Shown: piece after piece, positions 47,226 through 58,269 of the stretch
How positions within the stretch are numbered: position 1 is the first letter of the stretch
Layout: the number at the start of each line of letters is the position of its first letter
DNA from: Epiperipatus broadwayi
Lineage: Eukaryota; Onychophora; Udeonychophora; Euonychophora; Peripatidae
Length of the DNA: 64,000 bases
Direction: 5' to 3'
NCBI GenBank assembly: GCA_028023455.1
Contig: JAQFVV010006200.1
Span: forward strand, 6,768,506-6,832,505
The notes under the pieces: model-generated
What the model was told of the DNA's origin: nothing
The model's input: only the letters and a program-made list of their open reading frames with translations
The model's database searches: none
Position numbers and translations under genes: made by a program

Positions 47226-47801
47226 CAAACACCCAAGATTCAATTAAAATAATCTTTATTATATCTACAAATATATATAACACAAGAGAATATATACAAT
47301 ATTAAATATTATAGATTAATGTAAACTCTGGGTTCTGCCTACCGCTTCCAGCTATACCTAATAGCTTGCCTCACAGGTAGGGGGTATGACTTCCAGCAGT
47401 ACAAGACAGTTTGCCATGAGTCAACAGTAGTCTTAGCAGCATAGTCCCTCTGTGGACTTGCCTGCCTAGCTGTGTAGGACCAATAGCATATTGCTATCAT
47501 GGGAATGCTTACTGCTGTTCAGGTTAGCAGAGCTTTTCTGGGAGAATGCATAATGTCTTCATAGGTTAGACAGATGTTCTCCCCCAATTCTCACAAAAGG
47601 CTGACTATTTACAGCCAGATCCCTGACCTTATTGAAAACATTCGGATTCAGCAATCATTACTGATTATTGGCCTATATTAATCATTGGCTATGTGTTTAG
47701 CTGTACATCAGCCCATTGGCCAGCAGCAAACAATACTTAATCCAATCAGATAAGAAGGAATCAGGAATAGTCCACTTCTGAGAGAAGGGAGGACTATAAC
47801 A
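47226..47801 (-). repeat. 5' LTR (minus-strand element)
   Basis: Aligns with 45452-46015 over its length; the minus strand starts TGTTATAGTCCTCCC. The inner end has lost the canonical dinucleotide (CA where the partner has TG on the plus strand). The primer-binding site just inside is not clear; TGGGTCTATGATCC lies about 17 nt in. Confidence 0.88.
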
Positions 47802-47806
47802 CTTAG

Positions 47807-49785
47807 GTTTTTCATAACTCTACAGTTTTATTCACTCTCTAATAATATAATAAATAAATCTATGTTTGGATTTATGAAAGATGAATGTGACTCTATTTCT
47901 CGAAGTGGAAGAATTTAAATCTAGTAATATAAATAAATGCATAAATTATCAATCATAATTCCATATATATATATATATTGTACTACTTGTGAAGATCGCT
48001 CCACGTGAAATTGTTAATCACAATTATTAAAAGAAAAAAAAATTCATAAACAATGCAAAAGTTTTAAAATTGATTAATAAATAATAAAATCACTAAGCTG
48101 TCTGTAAATAATTGAATTGAAATATCTCATTTGAAAAAAAAAAAGAAAATCTATAAAAGTTTAAAGAGTAATTAAAAGTTAAAAGTATAAAAGTTTGAGA
48201 AATAAATCTTTTACATAAAATTAAAAATATCTCTTTTCATTTAAATTAAAAAAAATTCTCTTCTCATTTATTTTAAAATAAATAAAATTGTTTATAATGA
48301 GTTGATTTTAAAAATAAAGAAGTATAGTAAAATGTATGTGTGTGTGTTAATAATGAAATATGAAAGTTGGATATTAAAAAATAAATGAAAGTGGATAAGT
48401 TAAAAATGTCTCTCAAAAATAATGTAAATACTCAGAAGCTATGTAAAAACAGAATTAGCAATGGCTACTAAGTAAAAGTCCATAAACAACAGAATTAGCA
48501 ATGGCTATTAATTAAAAACAGGATTAATTAATTAATCAAAATCTTCTCAAAAATGTAATCAAAAGCAGTGAATGAATTTTCAATAACAGATATAGCTGGT
48601 AGGTAGAGAAACCAATTAAAAATGACAACAGGTCTTCACATAAATAGTTTTTCATCATTCAATCAGTTGAGTTTTTACAATGAGTCTTCAGTCAGTCTAT
48701 TATGTATCCAGCATCAGTGTTTTTTCATGACAATGCAGTGTTAGTAGTCATTGGAAGCATATGGACAGACTCCAGCTTTAGTCCAATGGAACATTAGCAA
48801 CCTTCCCAATAAAAGTGATGCCTGCCTAATAATTTGAAACTGCCAGAGATATCTAACTGTCTTGAATAATAGTATCATGAAATAGAAGTCATAGGAAACT
48901 CCACAGAAGCCTAAAATCCAACTGGTTGGTAAAAATTCACATGAAGCAGCAAATAGCAAGAAGACAACATCCAAAATCTTATAGGTAATAAATAACATTT
49001 TTCTTATTCCATTTCTGATACTAATGTAGCCATTGCAATAATTTGAAACCTCCAGAGTCAGTAAAACCAATGAATTCTATAGCATGCATAAAATGAACTA
49101 TTGATGTACATGTTTTAAATGTTTTGTGTTTATTTAATGCTCTTTGTTATATTATATTCTATTGCATGATTTATTAAGAATGTGTGTAGGTATATAAAAG
49201 AATCATTGTTTAAGTTAATTAAGAGTTTATAAAGGTAGTTTAAAAATTATTGTAATAAGTATTTAGTTAAAATAAATTATCTTTAAAACTTAATATTTTG
49301 TCAGTCAATTCTTTTACTACTAATTAAAGCAGTAATGTGTATTTTGTTATTTTTTTGATTGAGCTAGTTGAGATTTCTTAGGTGCTGAATTAGTTTGCTA
49401 TCATTCAAAGTGTGTTATTTACTTCTGTAATTAACTGGTACCTGGAGTTTACTCTGAAACAAAAAAGTGCTTTGAATCATAGGTGTTGAATTTTGCAGCG
49501 AGAAGATCTGTGCCCTTGAAATGTAGCCTGAGTTATGTACCTTATATATAGCTCTGGCTTGGTCACAGGCACCCTCTGGGTATTATGCTTCTCTGCCTAA
49601 GGGACCAGTTTGTGGAGCTATAGTTAAATTGCATTGGTGTAGATCAAATTAATAAATAATTGTATCATATTTTTTTTGTATAAAAGTAAGTCTGACAATT
49701 TTGCTTCCACAAGTTTAGATTTTATTAAAGAGTTAAAAGTTCATGCTAGAGTCATTTCCCCAAGTGATCTACAACACCACCCAGT
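47807..49785. other. AT-rich stretch, no gene supported
   Basis: A 109-codon minus frame at 48741-49070 has hydrophobic segments but no recognised motif; TAATTTGAAAC-TCCAGAG recurs inside it (48829 and 49038), pointing to a small repeat rather than a gene. 48451-48505 has a short direct repeat (ACAGAATTAGCAATGGCTA). Confidence 0.4.
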
Positions 49786-49786
49786 T

Positions 49787-49788
<2 letters not shown>

Positions 49789-49866
<78 letters not shown>
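49789..49866. repeat. (AT)n microsatellite, ~78 bp
   Basis: Uninterrupted AT dinucleotide tract. Confidence 0.95.
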
Positions 49867-49872
<6 letters not shown>

Positions 49873-51015
49873 GAAATCATTTTGTGGTCCATAAGCCTAC
49901 ATCCATGCTTTCTGAAAGTTGTTTTCTTTATAGTTTTTTTTTTTGTTTTCTTAAAGTTAATTTCTTAATTAAAAATTTAATTAAAATAATTAATTATAAT
50001 GTTTTTGTAAATCAAACTAGCATGTATTTTTCTTTTTTATTTAAATAAATATAAAATGAACTTTCCATAAAGTCTTTTTCAATCTTTTTTTAAAAATATA
50101 TAAATTGAACTTTTTATATTTATTTATAATTTCTTAAATTTTATAATTTTTCAATTCATTTTTTTAAATATAATTTTTTTTTTTAGTTTATTTAAAAATA
50201 TAAAAAATTACATATGGCATAGCCACAAGTTAAACAATTAAAATGTAAACACTCACAGGATATTCTAAGATTTTAAAATAGATTTATAACAAATGCATTT
50301 TTCTTAATTTTATAGATATTTTACTTTACTTACATTTTATTTATTTTGAAATCAACGTATTTAATTCAATAGCTATTAAATGATATAAACACGGTAAATC
50401 ACCCACCATTAGAGAATTAACTTTTGATATGATTTTAAGTTCTCAAGTATTCGTCTATTTATTTTATTAACTATTTAGTATAAAAATCTTCATTTAGTTT
50501 AAATTTTATTGAGCTACTTAAGATTTTGAGTGAGTCTATCTCTGTATGAGTTTGTATATTTGCAATATGTTTATAGATAGCTTTCTGGGTTTAAATTCTT
50601 ATAATAATGTGGGTTTAAAATAAAAGAGGACTAAAATTCATAACAAAAGACTATTGTATCGATTAACAAACAAAATCTTGGTTAGCTTCAGGATTCTCAA
50701 TTAGTAATTAATGTTTTCCTGGCAAAATCAAAATTAAAAAGTTGTCTCTGCCTACAAGGATATAATTTCTTTGTCTCTATTTTTTAGCAATGTAAAAATC
50801 CATGAAAATATCTAAGTTGACATATATATATATATATTATATGTATTTGGCCTGATTTTCTTAACAATTCAATATTTTCATTAATATATAAAGTATGAGA
50901 ATTGTAGTTTGTATGTATTTTTGTGATATTACATTGTTTAATTTAAAAATGTTTTGGCAAATAAAAGGATTCAAATTATTATAACTATGATTAACTGTAT
51001 TACTGATCTCATTGA
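49867..51015. other. AT-rich stretch with a repeat block
   Basis: 50683-50840 is the partner of 44828-44995. No coding motif otherwise. Confidence 0.45.
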
Positions 51016-51019
51016 AAAA

Positions 51020-51265
51020 ATTAAAAGACTGAAGTGAAATTGGGCTGGGCATATTGCTAGAAGAGATGATAATAGACGGACAATTGAAATCTTAAGCTGG
51101 ATTCCAAAAGATTGTAAAAGACCCAGAAAGAGACTACATGTGAGATGGATGGTTGAAATAAAAAAGTGTGCCGAAGAGAAGCTAAAGATTGGAGAAGGTG
51201 GATTGAATGTGGAGAGACCTTCATCCTGCAGTGGATTGATAATGGTTGGTGATGATGACCTGTAT
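51020..51265 (+). pseudogene. RTE-type LINE 3' terminal fragment
   Basis: First + frame: NWAGHIARRDDNR, then TIEILSWIPKDCKRPRKR, HVRWMVEIKKCA. After a frameshift near 51172 the next frame gives REAKDWRRWIECGETFILQW and a stop at about 51250, followed by TGATGATGA. This is the C-terminal end of RTE-clade reverse transcriptases (W-x-G-H-I-x-R-x-D-x-R; KRPRGRP; RW-x-x-x-I; W; GE-x-F-x-x-QW). It is shorter and better preserved than the copy at 8.6 kb. Confidence 0.85.
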
Positions 51266-52985
51266 TAACTACAATAAAACAAAAAAAATCAGAAAATTTA
51301 ATTATATTTTAATATTTTGTCAAGTATGAATAAGATAGAGATTAAAATGTTTTTTCTATATTAAATAAAAAGACTTCATTTTATCCTAATTACTATACTC
51401 GTTACTATACTCACCTACCACATTCATGACCTTCAATTCACATTTAAGCAAGTAAATCTTGAGTTTTTTTTAAGGTCATAATCAGATTTAAGATTTTTTC
51501 TTAAATATAAATTTCTCATGAACGTTTAGCTATTCTTAACTGAATGCTCGTATTATGTATGTGGCCTTCACATTGGGTGATAAGATGTTAGTTATCCTTC
51601 TATAAATTCTTAATCTAGGATTTTTTATTTTAATCTATCTTGGTATTTAAATATTATTCTTCTCTGTATATTATTTAGTAAACCCAGTTATCATTCTTAC
51701 ATTCAAATATTTGATTATAAATAATGATAAAAATGTGTGGATGTTTTTTCTTTCAACTCTTATAGATTATTTTGGTTAATCCAAACTCTGTAAGTTTCCA
51801 AATGGCAAATATTTTTGTTCTGTATTTTTTAATATACTTTATATAATTAATCTTTCCTGAGCTATATTTCTATGAAATATTAATTAATGACAACCTTTTA
51901 ATAAATAAATGATTATTAATCATTTTTTATGAATCTAGAAATTATATATGTTTAATTTTAGAAATAGATTTTAACTTATCATTAAAAATAAAATATATCT
52001 TTTACTATTTTACTATTTAAATACTACTTCTTTTATTTCTGTTTACTTTTGATATTTACATTTGCTTAAAAACAACAGCTACCATTTTCATACTCCTAAC
52101 ATATGGTCATAGATAATGAAAAAAAAAATTCCAGATGTAATTCATACATTATTCTATTTAAGGTTACCTGTTATTTAATTGTAATTATTAGGAAAACAAT
52201 TTTAAAAAAATATTAAAAATTTCCACTTATAATTCCATAAGATATTCTTACAATATTATTAATGATAGTATTTAAGCACCCTGTAATTAAATCATTATTT
52301 AACTAAAATATTACATATATAGACACAGGTATATAATAAGCCTGTGTTTCAGTTATTAAAATATGAAATGTTATTGCACACATCAATTAATTTGAGAATG
52401 ACATATATCTGCTAACTTAAAAAAATATTTTTTTGCATTATTTTTTTATTTTGCTCTGATTCAAAAGAATGATACAAAAAGTTTTCACTAAAATAATGCA
52501 CATTTGTTCTCCGAGTGAATTCCACGTAGGGATTAAAAGTCAATTTTCCTGTTCACAAATGTGTCATGTTTTGTTGATAAAACGTTTTCTTGGAATATAA
52601 AACTATTATAGAGAACATTGCATTTATAAATATAAGATGTGGATGTTTGTAACCAAATTTATTATCAGTAGAGATTAACTTTGGAAGATTAACTAGAATA
52701 TTCTGAACATTAAAAAAAAGCAACAACTTTATAATTAACTAGACAATACTATTCTTCATATTCTAGATAAAAAGCTGTATGGTAAGGATATATATATATA
52801 TATGCAAAACCATAAAACAATACCATACTAGATTAAATCCAAAATTTTTCCAAAATCCTTACACAACCGTGGTTTCATCCACTACAAATAGACCTTTTCA
52901 AGTGAAAATCAAACTAAAGGAAATAACATACATATACAAACAAACAAACCTTCCCATAATTCATTTCAAACTCCACCTTCCCTTA
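51266..52985. other. AT-rich stretch, no gene supported
   Basis: No motif recognised. 52790-52985 may be the 3' untranslated part of the Penelope-like fragment that follows. Confidence 0.4.
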
Positions 52986-52989
52986 ATAT

Positions 52990-53290
52990 CAAAAGAAGTC
53001 TTCATAAGATTGATAGCCTCATAATCAAGAAGTTTTATGATCAAGATCTCCTTTATTCTTCTTTTTAACTCATTCTTTCATAAAAAAATAACCGAAGCAT
53101 TGTTAAATAATATTCTATTACCTGTATTCAATTCATGAATATATAAAGCTGAGTTAAGATACGCATGCTTAACTCTACTTATATGAACCTCAATTCTTTC
53201 ATTAAGGCTAAACTTACTCTGGCCTACATAAAACTTAACACAATGACATGGTTTTGCATTTTTATTTTTTACTAGTATAGTGTTAGGCAG
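52990..53290 (-). pseudogene. Penelope-like element GIY-YIG endonuclease fragment
   Basis: Minus strand reads CVKFYVGQSKFSLNERIEVH, then ISRVKHAYLNSALYIHELN, RILFNNASVIF, and after one stop KNELKRRIKEILIIKLLDYE. This matches the C-terminal GIY-YIG endonuclease of Penelope-like retroelements: (Y)-V-G-Q-(T/S), R-x-x-E-H, SAL-x-x-H, and R-x-x-E-x-L-x-I. The conserved Tyr, Gly, Arg and His of the nuclease can be placed. The reverse transcriptase part is not seen upstream. One stop codon and no start make it a relic. It matters here because small hammerheads are known to travel with these elements. Confidence 0.75.
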
Positions 53291-54352
53291 TTTTGGTTAT
53301 ATATATATAAAAATGAATAAACAATGGCCAGTAGTAATGGGATTATTCTGTAGTAGGAATGGGAAGAGAAGAACAACAAAAACAGTGTAAAGAAACAAAC
53401 AAGGGTGATATGGTATTAGAGACAGCTTAATTCATCTGGTGCAGAAAATAGAGAATTATGAAGGCTGAGAACAATCATTTAAGTTTAACATGGAATGTTT
53501 ATATGTATACTTGTTATGCCCATATTCTATTATTCAACCTAGCTAAGGATAATATGACATTTTTTTAAAAAAAATCATATTAGTTTCAATTTTTTTTCTT
53601 AAAATATTACCTAAATGGGTAACTAAATGTTTATAGCTGGATGATAAACAAAGAAAATCTCTGCAGCCACCATCTGTTCCGCCTTTGAAGGGGAGAGTTT
53701 AATCAATGGTGGTTTTTGGTATCCTGTGTTTTTATAACTGTTGGAGAGAGATCTTCAGGCAGTTGCCTATTTAAAGACTGTTTTATATAAGAAATTTTTA
53801 CTTAATTTTATAAATATTATTTTAGTTTTATTACATCAATTATTTATTTTTGTTCCTTTCTGAATGATTCATAATTTTATTAGATTCATTTAAACAGTGT
53901 TAGCTCTGTTAATGAACTTTGCAGTCATTAAATGTTGTAATTAAGTCGACTTTAATGGCATTCAACATTTTTTATAAAAGTAAAGTTGTATTAATTAATA
54001 AAAAATTTTGAAAAAAGCTTTAATTCCGATATTTTATTATTTATACAATTAAATAGTTTTTTTTTCTTTATTTTAATAAAAAATATTTATGATAGATTAA
54101 ATAATTGTAATGTAAGATCAGTTACAATGAAGATTTCTAGACTGGATAACTCATAGGACAAATACTTCTCATTAAATCATGATTTATATAACAATACAAA
54201 ATCGAACAATAATCATTAGAATTCTAAACATCTTTGCTATGTAATAGCTTGCTAATCTCTTTCTAGTTCTAGTGATGAAAATGGTTGCACTATATACACT
54301 TTTGCATAGCACTTTACTATTAAGTGTATATATTGTAATAATTTTTGTCATA
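53291..54352. other. AT-rich stretch, nothing recognised
   Basis: No reverse transcriptase motif was found where the rest of the Penelope-like element should be. No other feature seen. Confidence 0.4.
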
Positions 54353-54763
54353 AGGTATAGCAGGGGTTCCCAACCGTTTTGCACTTAAGAGCACATTCTA
54401 TAATACCAGCCAGGTGGCAGCACCATGTAATTTTTCAACCAGGTGGCGGGCACCATTTATTTTTTCAATGTAAATTTATAGTCGGATATTGTTAATAAAA
54501 CACATAATGTACAAAAAAATATTTATTTCAAAAATAAAATTTTAGCGTATAATTAACGTTTATAGTTTTACGCTGTAAAAGTATAGTATGCCCTACAATT
54601 TGGTTACAATATAATACAATAATTTATAAGAAATTTTAAAAATTAAATTTATTTGTATCAGATAAATAATTTTTTGTGTTTGGATAGCGGCGAGCACACG
54701 TAAAATGGTTTGCAGGCGCCATGGTGCACACGAAGCATAGGGTTGGGGACCCCTGAGGTATAG
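54353..54763. mobile_element. hAT-superfamily MITE with exact 8-bp target-site duplication
   Basis: AGGTATAG flanks a 395-bp element (54361-54755) whose ends are CAGGGGTTCCCAACC and GGTTGGGGACCCCTG. The 8-bp duplication and CAGGGG...CCCCTG termini are hAT hallmarks. Subterminal stretches are GC-richer than the surroundings (GCCAGGTGGC repeats near the left; GGCGCCATGGTGC near the right). No transposase; the interior is AT-rich. Confidence 0.95.
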
Positions 54764-55235
54764 AAACAAAATTAGAAAATCAATTAATGTAGATGTAACA
54801 AAACAAAAAACAACAGGTAAATGTTATACATATTTTTGTTTAAAAGGATTCTGTTAAGTGCGTTTACTGTAATAATTTTACTCATTAAAATAATCATAAT
54901 TAAAGTATTTGTAAAATGGTGAAAATCTAAAACTTAGTATCGATTTAATAGTCTTATATATATATATATTATTTCTAATGGTAAATATATATATATTTTA
55001 TTTCTAATGGTAAAAATATACAAGTATTTTTCTTTAAAAGTATTTTCTGCATGCATACCCTAAATAATTTTACTTATGTGTCATAAATTAGAATTTGAAC
55101 ACTAAATAATATTTGGCTTTGAAAAAATAAAAGCATAATTTCAAAAAAAAAAAAAAGATTTTAATATAAAAGACCAATGAAAATGGCAGGAATTTAAAAC
55201 ATAATTTCTTACTTTTTATTTTGAGCATTCCATCA
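54764..55235. other. AT-rich stretch, nothing recognised
   Basis: A 27-bp motif containing ATTTCTAATGGTAAA is repeated in tandem at about 54970-55015; otherwise plain. Confidence 0.45.
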
Positions 55236-55530
55236 TCAGATTTTCAATGAAATGGATGGCTGAAGAGTTGCGGGGTGGAGTGATTTGAAGCCTGTCCATT
55301 AAAGTATGAAGATTGGCTATCTTAATATAAGCTGAGCTTTGATTGTATATATGTCTGGAGATAATAATCTGGACCAACTGATGAGTGCTGGTTTAGCACA
55401 AAATACATGTATTGGTGATTATTTATCTTTTCGACATGTGTGTGATCAAGTGTATCAGTGGTATGAGATAGCATGGATAAGAAGGTCATGTGAAAGTCTG
55501 AGTTCAAACTCCCTATATATTATTATATAG
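55225..55530 (+). mobile_element. hammerhead family D monomer
   Basis: Starts GAGCATTCCATCATCAGATT, continues GGATGGCTGAAGAGTTGCGG, AATATAAGCTGAGC, then the ribozyme motif, ATGTGTGTGATCAAG, and ends GTCTGAGTTCAAACTCCC (B-box-like). About 300 bp, a single unit in + orientation. Confidence 0.75.
55360..55427 (+). ncRNA. hammerhead motif, family D (best-kept copy, G12 changed)
   Basis: Stem I ATAATCTGGACCAA, core CTGATGA (55378-55384), stem II GTGCT/GGTTT/AGCAC (5 bp, intact), AAAA, palindrome ATACATGTAT, T at position 17, then TGGTGATTATTTATC. Only G12 departs from consensus, being A. Confidence 0.7.
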
Positions 55531-56078
55531 AAGTACAGGTATAAAAAAGCCTGTAATGTAGAAAAAATCACATTAAAAATACTGTAAATATATTTATTTA
55601 AAAAGTATTTTTTTTAGTTGTGTAAATTATAATAATTTTAACTAAGTGATATAAACTAGAATTTAAAAGTTGATTAATATTGATGCTAATGTAAAACATA
55701 ATTCATACTTTAAGTATTGTAAAGTTATAAAAAATTAAGTGCTAAGCATGGAATTTGAATTGACAAATGCTAATGATTGAAATTAAAAAAGTGTTACAGC
55801 ATGTGCTATTGGCTAAAATGACAAACCATTTTTAACAATGTTTAACTTTAAGTAAAACTTCTGATAATAATTTATATTTTTATGAGCATATTTACAATTA
55901 CTTTTTCTTGTGAGAATTTTTTCAGATTCTTTTTACACACATATGAATATTAATTATAATTATAAGCCAAAAAAAATACGGTCAAAATTTGAACAGTACG
56001 GACATGAAAATTTTTTTTCATTAGACAGAAATCTAAATTCTGAATACAGTGTGATTAATTTAATGATCTACATTATAT
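55531..56078. other. AT-rich stretch, nothing recognised
   Basis: No motif seen. Confidence 0.4.
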
Positions 56079-56206
56079 AAAAAAAGATGTCAAGCGTTGT
56101 TAGATGGGAGGTCAGTGCAGCCATCTTGCAAGCAAGCAGTTGGTTACAGATGGTTGTTGTGGGTTCGCCTTCCGACCGATGCTATGACATATGGAAAAAA
56201 AAGATG
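56079..56206 (+). mobile_element. tRNA-derived SINE (subfamily 2)
   Basis: CAAGCGTTGTTAGATGGGAGGTCAGTGCAG head, TTGCAAGCAAGCAG, GTGGGTTCGCCTTCC (B-box), CGATGCTATGACATATGG and an A run. AAAAAAAGATG at 56079-56089 and 56196-56206 is a plausible target duplication, partly made of tail A's. Closest to the 31.6-kb copy. Confidence 0.85.
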
Positions 56207-57605
56207 AATTAAAATAAAAAGAAACAAATAGCAAAAAGAATTTCATCTTGAATACATTGTAAAATGATAGAACTAATGGAAACTCTTCTTGCTAATGTGG
56301 ATAAAAGGGCAAGTGATAGCATCAAATAGGCAATCCTGAGTGAAAAGGTTACATGATTTGTTTGAAGATTTTTTTGCCATCTTCTAGTTGAAGTACTGTT
56401 TCTGTAAAAGATTTTATTATCAGTAAAGTAAAGTTCATTAAATTCAGGAAAAAATTGGAAGTATAGCCTTACAAGGTATGGTAGGGCTTCAAACATAGGA
56501 CTATTGCTGAATGTTATCTTGCATGAATGTAAAAATTGTGGAATCAACATATGAATCTTTATAAAGATAAATTTTAGTTGTTTTTGAAATATAATTGTAA
56601 TATATACAACAATTAATTATATATTGTTATAGTTCTTTGCCTAAATTATTGTTTTGGATGCTTTTTTTTTTGTTTTGGCCATGAACTAGGAATGAATTAC
56701 TCTTAAATTTAAGTATTTTAATGTAAACTCTAATGAATCAATTATATAACCTCTGGGTCTAATTGCTTAGTTTTAGCAAATTTCGCTATATTTATTTATA
56801 ATCTATTGTTAATATTTATTTATTTTTAATCTTTTTTAATAATAACATTTAATAGTGTATTTATTATTTACATCCAAATATTGTCAGTAAACATGTAATT
56901 AAAGAGTTCATTCTAAAATAATAATTCTCACTTTTATAATTTAATTAGACCTTATTATTTACTATGGAGATGATTGTTTTGTTTAACAAATAATTTATTT
57001 CCAAATAAAATTCATGATTATCAAATTTCAGACATAAATATTCATGATTAATAAACAAACAAGAATATGTTATAGATTGAAATAGTAAATATACTTATTA
57101 ATATTTCAACACATATAGATTGCATAAGAAACTGATTTGACTACTCAGCTAGATTCAACCAAAAAATACAGAGTATAAAATAATCATATGTAAATAAAAT
57201 TAAAATTAACATACAATAAATAAACAAAATGTAAATATTATTAATTAAAACACACAAAAAAATTAAGTAGTAACATTCCAATTGTTTACATCATGCGGAT
57301 AGTCATTAGATAAACATCGGAGAAGTTGTTTGTTAATGGTGAGACAAATAATATGGTAATTCCTTATTAATTACTAAAAACACACTTATTATCTAATATC
57401 ATCAAGTGATTGAATAATGCATGAAAAAAATATTTATAAATGTTTACAGTGTAATTGTCGATTAGATATATTTGAGGTAATACAACTATAAATATAGAAG
57501 CATATTATAAACATGAATTCCTAAATAAAGAAGATTCACTTAAAAGAATTAAAAAAATTAAAAGAATATATATATATGAACTACAATATCACTGATCAAA
57601 AAAGG
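56207..57605. other. AT-rich stretch, no gene supported
   Basis: A 113-codon minus frame at 56209-56550 starts in the SINE tail and has no recognised motif. Confidence 0.4.
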
Positions 57606-57606
57606 C

Positions 57607-58004
57607 CTCCTTTTGATTATTGTTTTTTTAATTTCAGCCAGTAAAACTGGCCTTATTGATTGATGCACATCAGAACACCTTGGTGGGGGATTTAACTTTA
57701 TTTATATACAAAGATCATATTTCCTAATTAAATCTATATTAAACCATTTAAAATATAAAATTTAAACAATAAGACTTGCTGACTGGAGAGTAAGAAATGT
57801 TGCTATGCATTGTATCTTAATACTTATAGCTATGATATCCAGCTGCTGGCTCATATATAATAACATAACTAACAAAAAGAGAACTTCCTTTTGATTCGTA
57901 ATAGATTCGACAGGATTTCTATTGGGTTTTTTTTCAGCCAGCGAAAGTCTTATTGATTGCTGCACACCAGTACACCTTGGTTGGGGGTTTAACTTCATTT
58001 ATAT
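57607..58004. repeat. two direct copies of a ~110-bp repeat
   Basis: 57607-57717 and 57887-58004 share CCTTTTGATT, TTTCAGCCAG, TTATTGATTG-TGCACA-CAG-ACACCTTGGT-GGGG and TTTATATA. They are about 280 bp apart in the same direction. A 78-codon minus frame covers the second copy, but the first copy has a stop in the matching place. Confidence 0.7.
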
Positions 58005-58019
58005 AATGGATATTTCCTT

Positions 58020-58225
58020 TAATAATTAATACATGTAACCATAAGGGACTTGAACACAGACTTTCAAGCTCTCTCCAGCTATCTGTTCTATCTCATACAA
58101 CCTATATATGTAGCCACACACATGTGTAAAAGATCCATGATCTCAAATACATGTATTTTGTGCTGAACCAGCACTCATCAGTTGGTGCAGAATATCATCT
58201 CCCAGATGTATATATATATGTATGA
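58020..58225 (-). mobile_element. hammerhead family D unit, minus strand
   Basis: Minus strand: ATACATCTGGGAGATGATATT, ribozyme motif, CACATGTGTGTGGCTACA, GGTTGTATGAGATAGAACAG, TAGCTGGAGAGAGC (A-box-like), GTGTTCAAGTCCC (B-box-like). It lies next to the family C unit. Confidence 0.7.
58136..58202 (-). ncRNA. hammerhead motif, family D (G12 changed)
   Basis: Core CTGATGA (complement of 58175-58181), stem II GTGCT/GGTTC/AGCAC intact, AAAA, palindrome ATACATGTAT, TTTGAGATCATGGATC as distal stem I. As in all family D copies, G12 is A. Confidence 0.65.
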
Positions 58226-58269
58226 TAATCAAAACAAGTAATAAATTTGATAACTTGTTTTAAGCTTGC

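Larger units (their letters stand above)
45447..47806 (-). mobile_element. non-autonomous LTR retrotransposon with 5-bp target-site duplication
   Basis: Two direct repeats of 564 and 576 bp (45452-46015, 47226-47801) flank about 1.2 kb. CTTAG occurs directly outside both ends (45447-45451, 47802-47806). Reading the minus strand, the LTR starts TGTTATAGTCC, and a purine-rich CAGGGAAAGGAA lies just before the downstream LTR (46016-46028), which places the polypurine tract and fixes the orientation as minus. The interior has no gag, protease or RT motif; instead it holds two tandem-repeat blocks. This is a miniature (TRIM/LARD-like) element needing proteins from elsewhere. A 5-bp duplication fits the Gypsy or BEL groups. 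Confidence 0.9.

Noticed and set aside
46817-47305. Overlapping open frames of 118-127 codons in the LTR element
   Set aside because: They are frames through a non-triplet tandem repeat; similar lengths occur on both strands, so they are not independent coding evidence.
48741-49070. 109-codon minus-strand open frame with hydrophobic segments
   Set aside because: No family motif; contains a short internal direct repeat and lies in plain AT-rich DNA where frames of this length can occur by chance.
51580-53000. Reverse transcriptase of the Penelope-like element
   Set aside because: Looked for on both sides of the GIY-YIG fragment, but no RT motif could be read in any frame.
56209-56550. 113-codon minus-strand open frame
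   Set aside because: Ends within a SINE tail, has no motif, and its composition matches background.
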